Source: Labia minor
Lineage: Eukaryota; Arthropoda; Insecta; Dermaptera; Spongiphoridae
Length of the DNA: 64,000 nucleotides
Reading direction: 5' to 3'
Assembly (NCBI GenBank): GCA_963082975.1
Contig: OY720348.1
Location: 21,381,146-21,445,145 of the forward strand
Shown here: piece after piece, positions 56,160-64,000 of the stretch
Position numbering within the stretch: position 1 is the first letter of the stretch
Layout: every line of letters begins with the position of its first letter
The notes under the pieces: model-generated
Told to the model about the DNA's origin: nothing
The model's input: the letters and a program-made list of their open reading frames with translations, nothing else
Databases searched by the model: none
Position numbers and translations under genes: made by a program

Positions 56160-56800
56160 TTTATGTATTATTGAGGAGCACAAGTTCATTAATTTTAATC
56201 AGATTGATGCAAATGTGTAACATTTAATAATTGTAATAAATAATTAAAGAATTGTGTATCAATATTTTTTAAAGGGTAGAGCGAGAGCTCGGTGTCCCAG
56301 GTATTAATATTACCAGCCAAATCCAATAATAATGAATCATTTTTTTTAACTTAAGTACCGAGCCGAGGCTCGGGGTCCCGGTACTCTTATCTTATTATAC
56401 TAACAAAAATTGTATATATATTTGTATTTTTGAAATATTAAACCACTCGAAGAATTTTTTTGAAATTCACACCATAGATAATTTTTATAAAGAAAAATCG
56501 ATTTGTATTGGTTTCAGTCTCGAGAAAAATCATCTTTATTAGTTTTTCTTAATTTAAATGACGTCAGCAACTACGTCAGCCAGCGCTTCCTTATATACAA
56601 AATATTATAAATAAAATAAAATTAAAATATTTATGTTTTATCCATATTTGTTTTTCTGTGCATTAATACGTACGTTTAAGGGCTGTATGTTTAATGACTA
56701 TTCTTTTTTAATTTATGTTCGTTTAAATTTGAACGGCGGCTTGATTTACCAGGTATTAATATTACCAGCCAAATCCGATAATAAGGAATAACTTTTTTTA
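56160..56800 (+). repeat. Family H copies in tandem
   Basis: An H end at 56,270-56,330 (AGCGAGAGCTCGGTGTCCCA), another end at 56,355-56,385 with the strong hairpin CCGAGCC-GA-GGCTCGG, then a full H start (TCTTATTATACTAACAAAAA) running to AACGGCGGCTTGATTTACCA. Part of this copy has family A-like TGACGTCAGCAACTACGTCA. Confidence 0.7.
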
Positions 56801-57654
56801 TTGACCGAGGTACTTGTAACTTGTAACTAATAATTTTAAGTAAATATTCGAATTTTTCAAAGAAAACAATTTGAAAAGAAATACATTCTATTTCAAACCA
56901 TAAGAAAATTGTGTCATTCAATTTCGTGTATTCTAATTATGAGTTGTCACTCTTTTTGTATTCGAGTTGATTCGAAATCGTTTGTTTATTTGGGAGGATG
57001 CCATTTTTCGTGGCGCCCTGTAAATATCCCCAGGAGATGGTCGATTACAAAGAAAAGAGAAAGTACAATGGCTCTAAAAGGGTCTCCTGGGGCACTGCTC
57101 CCCCAACATCAAGTGGTTTTACCGTCTACGGTTACGGTGGCAATTTAACAGCTGAGACCAAAATGTACTTAAATGTTGTTTTAATTGTTCAACACACAAA
57201 CAGGCGTACTTCCTTTACTAACTTCGCCCCGTGGAATAATAATACCAACAAGTTAGAAAATGCCTCTAGCCTTCGGACAACTTAAATTACTTAGCTTTAT
57301 TACAAGAGGGAGGTCCAAGAAACTTCATATCTTTCTTAAGGCCCAAATATACTACTAAAAGTATATCAATAATACAAAATTTAAAGAGATTATCGCTAAA
57401 GTGTTATGTACTTCTCATTACTTTATCATATATTATATATAAATATACACTAATTAAATTTAATATCAGATATATATTACAATTTTATTTTTAAATTACA
57501 AAAACTTCAAAAGCAGTTAGATATATGTACATACATATCATTTATTATATTTATATGCAGATAACTCTCATTAAAAATTGCAATACTACTTATTATTAAT
57601 ATTTCAGTATTATTTCATTAAAAATTAATAAATTAACTATATAGTATAACTAAT
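56801..57654. other. Unrecognised intron sequence
   Basis: 56,990-57,290 is of balanced composition and has a 95-codon plus-strand frame (56,998-57,285) without any family feature that I know. It could be a regulatory island or a decayed element. Not called as a gene. Confidence 0.3.
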
Positions 57655-57690
57655 TTTTACCGACCGACGATAGTAAGGCAGGTATTGTTT
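57655..57690. repeat. Family A end fragment
   Basis: TTTTTACCGACCGACGATAG, then TAAGGCAGGTATTG: the terminal 35 bases only, as at 52,985. Confidence 0.8.
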
Positions 57691-58039
57691 AGTATATGGT
57701 ACAATTGTTATATTTTGGATTTATTTCTAGATATTTTTTTTTTGACTAAAAAAATATATACTTAATAATTTTTACTGTTAATTCTCACACAATGGCGTCT
57801 TCTTTTATATATATACATTTATAAAATCTCATATTAATAAAAATTATTTATTTATAAATATAATATAAAAATTATTATTCAATAATAGCATTTATGTTAA
57901 GTAAATGCATAAAATCAATTTTGGAAGATTAATATATTTTTTTGTTGTATTCAATTTGTGTAAATTTTCGTATAACTTCATCTTTTCTATTTCTCTTGTT
58001 ATATTAAATAAATTTATCATATTAAAATTGCTTTAAAAA
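57691..58039. other. AT-rich intron sequence
   Basis: Nothing recognised. Confidence 0.5.
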
Positions 58040-58650
58040 GAATAAAATAATATAAATATAAAAAAATTTTATAAAATAACGTTTTTCCAATGGACTAAAA
58101 AGAATAAAATAATTTTTCTATAAGCTTGACAAAGTAATTGATGAATTGCTTCATATTCAACGAAAAACGTTGGGAGCATTTAGTTCTATGCAATTAACTT
58201 CCTTTATAGAGCTATAATTCATATATATATATATATATATACTAAGATACATACCACACTAAACACTTAATTAACACGTAACACTATTTCTTCAAATATA
58301 ATCAACCATTTTGGATTTGATTGATAATATGTAAATTTAATAAAAATTCTTTTATATTTTGATACATACTTTGATATAAGTATATTACAGTGAAAAATAA
58401 TAAAAGATTAATTTCTTAGCTATTAACCTATCAATTTTATTGCATGATAAAAATTTTTTGTCAGTTTATGTGTTTAATAAAATTTTTATTATTACAAAAA
58501 TTTGAATTGATTGTGCGGCCAACGTTTTTCGTTGAATATGAAGCAATTCATCCATAAACTTTGTCAAGCTTATAGAAAAATCATCTTATTCTTTTTAGTC
58601 CATTGGAAAAACGTTATTTTATAAAAAATTTTTATATTTATATTATTTTA
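58040..58650. mobile_element. Foldback element with arms of about 130 bp
   Basis: 58,040-58,172 and 58,518-58,648 are inverted copies (AACGTTTTTCCAATGGACTA against TAGTCCATTGGAAAAACGTT; CTTCATATTCAACGAAAAAC against GTTTTTCGTTGAATATGAAG). The spacer of about 345 bp is AT-rich with a TA tract at 58,218-58,241. No coding capacity. Confidence 0.85.
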
Positions 58651-60000
58651 ATAGTTCCACTAATTTATAAATTATTTTAGATTTTCATTCTAAAATATCA
58701 TAATACTTTTTTTATCTATACATATCTACATTCTATATGATATTCTTATGATAATAATATATAATATATATATATAATATAAAATTATTAAATTGATAAA
58801 TTAATTTATCATAAATCCACTAATTTTAAAATTAAGCAAAATTCCAAAATTTCTCATTTATTACAATTATTTCCTATAAGCGAAATTAAAATAATAATAA
58901 AAATCCAATTATTTTAATAAACTGACTCCAATTAGAAAGATATTTAATGAAAATGAATATATATATATATAAAAATTATCTAAAATTTAATTAATATATT
59001 TTAATTTACTCATTCAATTTATTTTAATTACAAATTGCCCAAAGTAAAGAATTCACGGATAAAAATTAAATACTTTTAAATACCTATTATCATGTTACAT
59101 AATAAACGACAATAAACACAAACACAGATATCAACCTTCCAAAAATAATCAAAACATTTTTTTTGTAATTTTTTTTTTTTTACCTTTAGGGTAATATAAA
59201 AATCAAGGTATTATTATTATTATTATTTTAATCTGTATTAATTTAAACGCTTCTCTTTTTCTTTTGTTTTTTGACAAAAACAAAACAAACAAAAAAAAAA
59301 AATGGTGCGATTTCCCTCGAATGGCCTGTCTCCGCTTAACAGATCGATTTAGAAGATTCAGTGTGCTTTAATACAATTTCTGATTTCAATTCTCCATTAT
59401 TATTATTATTATTATTTTTTTTTTATTTTTCGAACGAACTCTTGACTTAGAAAAATAAATTCAGGGGACAAGTTCACATCACACCATACCACTTTTTTTC
59501 TATTTTGATTACCATCCTTTTTTATATATATATATACGAACATATATGTATATGTGTGTCCTATATTGAAATAATATCATAATTGAATTTTTACTAAAAA
59601 AAAAATTCCCATAATTCGAAATCATTTTAATGAACATTTGTAAATTTAATTAAATATCAAAATATTTTCACTGCTCAGCATATTATAGCTTATAGGTATA
59701 TTTAAATGGCATACAACCATAAATATATCTAAATAATAAACGTTGTTGTTTTCACCCCTACTCCCCACCACTTTTGGAATTTATAACATTGGCTTGAAAT
59801 CAAATTAGCAAACGCCTCAGGGCAGAGACCTAATTGTTTTTACAATTCACGTATAGTGAATTGGGAACGACGGAGAGAATAAACAACAAATGATTTAGGA
59901 TTTTTTATTTTTTATTTTTTTTTTTTTTAGTATTTATTTAATTTTATATTTTATTTATTTTTTTTTCTTTCTTCTTGGTCAATTGTAGTTTATGAAAATC
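58651..60000. other. AT-rich intron sequence
   Basis: Homopolymers and ATT runs (59,210-59,225 and 59,396-59,416). No gene. Confidence 0.5.
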
Positions 60001-60300
60001 ATCTTTGTTCTTTGTCGTTTCTATTTTCTCCATGGATTCAAATTTTGAAAATAGAAGCCAAATGCTTAGTGGTTTTCCAATCGTTAATCCTTAATTCCCC
60101 TTGTAACGTTGACCCCGTGTGGTCTAATTCTAATTAGAAGCCCCTTATTTCGGTAAGTTAAGAAAGTTTCCACCTACGCTGTTAATCCATTGATTAAATT
60201 GGTTCATGCGGCACTGCGAGGGTTGAAGCCCATTGCCTGGGGAGAGAGAGCCTATTTGCAAAACTCATATACCCAATCAGTGCGGAAAATAATTGAAAAT
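60001..60300. promoter_or_regulatory. Balanced-composition island with K50-type sites, candidate regulatory DNA
   Basis: Non-repetitive and GC-richer than its surroundings. TAATCC, the core bound by Goosecoid/Bicoid-type homeodomains, occurs at 60,085 and 60,183, with CTAATTCTAATTAG between them. Such sites also occur by chance, so this is suggestive only. Confidence 0.35.
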
Positions 60301-61164
60301 TAATTACAAATTTAATGAATCATTTAACAACAACGATAATTGCTTTGTGAAATATTTAAAGCTATTTTCAATATAGGAGAGGGAGAATTTTTGACAAGAG
60401 GGCGGGCGAGTGAGGAGGAGGAGGAGGGAGAATCAATTGCAACTCACAAGAGACAGCATGTCACTTTTTCCTAAAAAAAAAACAAAAAAAAAAAAACGAC
60501 AAATATCCGATACCGCTCAAAGTGTATAATCGAAAATTATCGATCACTTTGTAATTGTTTCCAAAGAAGAAGAAGAATAAAAAAAAAAGTTTTAAAAATT
60601 GAATAGCACTTAAAGCGAAACGGAAGTTGAGAAACTTTGGAGAGTATCCGTGAATAAATCCAAAGACATACAAAAGAAAACAAGTCTATTTTTTTTTTTT
60701 TTCTTCTTGATGAAAGTTTATGTAGGTTGGAAAAGTTTGAATTGAAGTTGTTTCTAGTTGCAGCTAAAAACTCCATTTTATAAGTCTTAAATTAATTAGT
60801 GAAAGTGATCGTTAATCGATGGATGATGAGTGGAAGGAGGGGGATAAAAGTAATATCTAATGATAAAACTTTATCCGTTGTTTTTTTTTTTTTTGTTCTT
60901 CTTTGATTTAATTTGCATTTCGATTTTCTTTCTCGTCTATTAAAATATAAATTAAAATATAAAATCTATTAATAATGAATTTCTGATCACTGCCTACACT
61001 TTTTTAAATTAACATAATCTATTTATTTACACTTGGATTCATAATAATACTATAGAAGTATAAATATATAAAGATATATAAAACTAAGATGAATCACACA
61101 ACTATTAAGAACAAAATCTTTAACTTGTTATTTACATTTATTTATTATATATTTAAATTAATTA
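60301..61164. other. Intron sequence
   Basis: A GA-rich patch at 60,375-60,432; A and T homopolymers. No gene. Confidence 0.5.
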
Positions 61165-61240
61165 TATAGCAGTGGTTTCCAAACATACCGCCCCCCTTTA
61201 CAAAAAAAAAATATTACTCATGCCCACTGGAAATTAATTT
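61165..61240. mobile_element. hAT-like terminus, fragment
   Basis: GCAGTGGTTTCCAAACATAC followed by CGCCCCCC resembles the left terminus at 27,646. No matching right end found nearby. Confidence 0.5.
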
Positions 61241-61586
61241 TTTTTTTTTTTATTTATTTTAATAGAAATTAAATAGTAAGATATAATTATCTATTCATGT
61301 TTCTAAATTTTTCATAAAATTTAGTAGAAAAAGGTGTTTGAACTCAATGAAAATAAAGATAATACAATTTTTTCCGTCCACCCATCGCTTCAACGGTAAT
61401 ATACTACGTTGTGTTGTAATTAATAATTATTTTTATATAATTAATTTTTCAGTGGCTTTTAAAAAATTCTAATTAATTCAACCTAAAAATAGATTACAAT
61501 TTTAATAAATGTATTATTTAAAAGAGTGTCTTTAAATCCAGAAAAAGAAATAAAGAAAAAGAAATAACCAATAGACACATTTTTAA

Positions 61587-61626
<40 letters not shown>

Positions 61627-62240
61627 AAATAAAAAATAAACAATCTGTCGTTTTCAAAACTAATCTTATAGAAGAAAACATCGTGACGTCACTGGTAGTC
61701 AAGCAACTAGCATGGTTACCAATTGTGAAAACTGATTTGTCCCTGAAACAAATTTGTTTTTATTCGAATAATAATATATTTTCACTAAACTTTTGTTTAA
61801 TTGTGTTTTCAAAATTTTAAAATCATTCCCAAAGTATTGAGCAAATGCATTGCATCCCCTTATGTCAATAACGTTCCATTGACAACATTTTGACTGCCAA
61901 AATATCGGATGTAAATATAAACAGTGTTTTCTCCTAAAGTACAATAAACAAATGTTTTTGAGATTGGAATTTAAAAACAAGTCTTTCTTTTCTTACTTAT
62001 TTAAAAAAGTAATTAATTCATTGATAAGATGTAATTTTAATAGTTGAGGAATCCATATTTAATTCAATCGACTCCCATGATGGTCTTAGATTAGTTTTAT
62101 TATTATTATTATTATTATGAAATGAGAATTGAGAATTAATCTTAAGATAATAAGGCAAACTTCATTAATCAATTTCAATCACCCACAATAGGGGCTAGCA
62201 TTATTAAACATGATAACTAATTTTGTTTACCTTTAATTTT
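61241..62240. other. AT-rich intron sequence with TA tract
   Basis: A TA tract at 61,590-61,622. A 93-codon minus-strand frame at 61,699-61,980 has Cys/His-containing sequence but no family I recognise; possibly a transposase scrap. ATT run at 62,097-62,118. Confidence 0.4.
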
Positions 62241-62814
62241 ATTTAATTAAAATGCATTTTGAAAAGTTGAATGATTTGATTATGATTGTTCAGCCTTCAG
62301 CCTCGGGCCATTTACTTCCGTTCCCCCTTGCTATGAAATATAGTAGTAGTATATACTCCCCAGTGAGGGGCAATTTCTGCTCTAGTACCTCGAAAGGATC
62401 GAAAGATTCGAACCCCTTCGTGTTGTTTAATTGAATCATTTCATGAAAATTTTGCTAATATCATATTAACAACAATTTAACGAGAAAATAAACTGCAACT
62501 AAGATATGTTCGATTCTTGATGCAAAAAATTCAATAATAATGAAAATTATAAAACTAATGTAAATTATTTATTAAAATGCTCCACAATTGCTCAAGGAGT
62601 ACCCTTCTTTAAACTATCCTGCCTAATTTATTATTTTATTATAGTATATTAAAAAAAAAAATTAAACTAAATATATTTATACCGAGAGGAAATTTATAAA
62701 ATTGAAAATAAATTGCTAGATGTGTTTACAAAAATTACTTAATTAAAATTGGCACAATTGTAGATATTTTATTTTTATATCAAATATTCTCTCCAAGAAA
62801 AAAATTCAACTTTT
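62241..62814. other. Intron sequence
   Basis: 62,290-62,430 is of balanced composition and follows a TTGTTCAG acceptor-like word, but has no recognisable protein and does not encode the missing gsc homeodomain end. The rest is AT-rich. Confidence 0.35.
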
Positions 62815-63456
62815 TACCGACCGACGATAGTAAGGGAGGTATTGTTTTCACACCAAATTTCACATGTGGAGATTTTTACATATCTCCACGAATCATGCAT
62901 TTTCTTAACAGAAAAAAGTATTTTTAGCATGATGTCTGTCCGTCCGTCTGTCCGTCTGTCCGTCTGTCCGTCCGTATAGATGTGTACAGCCTGAACGGCT
63001 GAACGTATTTTGATGAAATTTGGTATATTTACTTAATGCATCAGTGGGATGAATTGATCAACTTTTGGTGCAAATCCGGAAACCGGAAGTGGTAGTATTA
63101 GCGATCGACGATAGGAAGGGAAGGGTTATTTTCACACCAAATTTCACATGAGGAGATTTTTTTATATATCACCACGAATCATGCACTTTGTATTGGTTTT
63201 ATCCTCGAGAAAAATCATATTTATTAGTTTTTTCTTGATTTAAAATTATATGACGTCATCCAGCCATTCATGACATCACAGCCTGGTCTTGCATATATAT
63301 TATAAATAAAATAAAATTAAAAATGTTTATATTTATTATTTATGTATCCATATCTGATTTTTAGATATATTAAAATTATTTGAAATTGTTTCTGTAGCTG
63401 GAAATTAATTTACTTCAAACCGTCGGTCGGTTCGGACCTGGCCACAGGTCAACTTA
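62815..63456 (+). mobile_element. Helentron-like element, family A copy A4, uninterrupted
   Basis: About 640 bp from TTACCGACCGACGATAGTAA to GACCTGGCCACAGGTCAACT. It has the 11-bp inverted pair ACCGACCGACG/CGTCGGTCGGT, the 3' hairpin GACCTG-GCCA-CAGGTC, tandem GTCCGTCTGTCC units (62,938-62,975), ATCCGGAAACCGGAAGTG and TGACGTCATCCAGCCATTCA. It provides the empty site for the mariner. No coding capacity. Confidence 0.85.
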
Positions 63457-63518
63457 TTAATATTGAAATTGGACAAAACCTAATCACATTTACAATAATC
63501 TCACATTTGAAATTATAC

Positions 63519-64000
63519 GAGAGCAGGTCAATAAGTCCGTGACTTTTTGAATTTCCCGTCTCTTAAATGAAATGGCAACACTGTTCCTGTCAGCAGGCAA
63601 CTATTAACTGACTCCTGTCGAAATTTGAACCAGCACGTTTTTTCGTTTGACATTCATTAATAGTAGACTACCTCGTGATTTGAAAAGAAAATGGAAAAAA
63701 GTGAATTTCCATGAAAAGGGATACGAATTGCTCTCTTATCCGCCCTATTCTCCGGATTTAGTCCCAAGTGACTATTTCTTGTTTCTAAACCTAAAGAAAT
63801 GGCCCGGCGGAAAGAGATTTGACTACAACGATGAAATCATCTAACAAACAAATACCTATTTTGATGTTCTCGACAAATCTTATTTTTTGGAAGGGATAAA
63901 AAATTTGTGACAACGTTGGACAAAGTGAAGTGTATAGAGCTCAAAGGAGATTGTGTTGAAAAATAACATAAATTTTTATCCAAAAACTTGTGTTTCATTC
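63519..64000 (+). pseudogene. Decayed mariner, family F copy 4 (right end cut by the window)
   Basis: Left end AGGTCAATAAGTCCGTGACT. A plus-strand frame up to 63,844 encodes KKVNFHEKGYELLSYPPYSP, then DLVPSDYFLFLNLKKW and a stop at 63,842. The C-terminal mariner motif with the third catalytic D is intact. The DNA-binding part and first two aspartates are missing. The right terminus is just beginning (GTGTTTCATTC) at the window edge. Confidence 0.75.

Larger units (their letters stand above)
27190..64000 (+). other. gsc: gsc intron 2, extending beyond the window (putative)
   Basis: The exon 2 donor needs an acceptor followed by codons for V47-W48-F49-K50-N51. I scanned the plus strand by eye for TGGTTYAA and GCNAARTGG words in such a context and found none, so the 3' exon is probably beyond 64,000. 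This is a manual negative and could be wrong. Confidence 0.5.

Noticed and set aside
56998..57285. 95-codon plus-strand open frame
   Set aside because: No recognisable domain, a single short frame with an overlapping alternative frame, and no splice or polyadenylation context that I can support.
62405..62425. Perfect B-box-like GGTTCGAATC on the minus strand as a tRNA gene
   Set aside because: No paired T stem, acceptor stem or A box at the right distance.
62252..62434. Candidate terminal exon after a TTGTTCAG acceptor
   Set aside because: The peptide does not contain the rest of the homeodomain and no other exon calls for it.

Overview
This is an AT-rich, gene-poor piece of an animal genome, most likely an insect. 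The only host gene I can support is goosecoid (gsc), a K50-type paired-class homeobox gene. Its partial homeodomain is close to the insect Gsc homeodomain as I know it, and it is split by an intron at homeodomain position 46/47. Dense mariner, hAT, Helentron-like and non-LTR elements also fit an arthropod. I cannot name the order.

Layout. 1-10,000: upstream DNA with two copies of a dispersed repeat, one interrupted by an LTR-like insertion, a rearranged Tc1/mariner foldback, two hAT MITEs side by side and a decayed mariner. 10,000-11,173: CT/GA-rich leader and gsc exon 1 (ATG at 10,786). 11,174-26,827: intron 1, about 15.7 kb. 26,828-27,189: exon 2, ending inside the homeodomain. 27,190-64,000: apparently intron 2 (over 36.8 kb). 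By eye I found no exon carrying the rest of recognition helix 3, so the gene runs off the window or the exon was missed.

The introns are full of nested transposable elements. The clearest are: (i) a non-LTR retrotransposon with a 1,012-codon open frame (RT, CCHC, restriction-like endonuclease), flanked on both sides by TAA/ATT repeats as in the R4/Dong clade (33,566-36,749); (ii) a 1,287-bp mariner with matching TIRs, a TA duplication and a nearly full transposase (38,128-39,414), which sits inside a Helentron-like repeat, which sits inside a hAT MITE with a perfect 8-bp duplication; (iii) a comparable nest at 21,940-24,066; (iv) two short, multi-copy families (A and B) with 10-11-bp subterminal inverted repeats and a hairpin with a TGGC loop, the architecture known for Helentron-associated (DINE-like) elements.

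The nesting gives a relative timeline: pogo-like D and hAT G/C are older than A and B, and A is older than the mariner. One roughly 0.95-kb block occurs twice in inverted orientation about 11 kb apart around the autonomous elements. Several non-repetitive, GC-richer islands in the introns and upstream are candidates for gsc regulatory DNA, but this is inference from composition only. No tRNA, rRNA, CRISPR array or second host protein gene could be supported.
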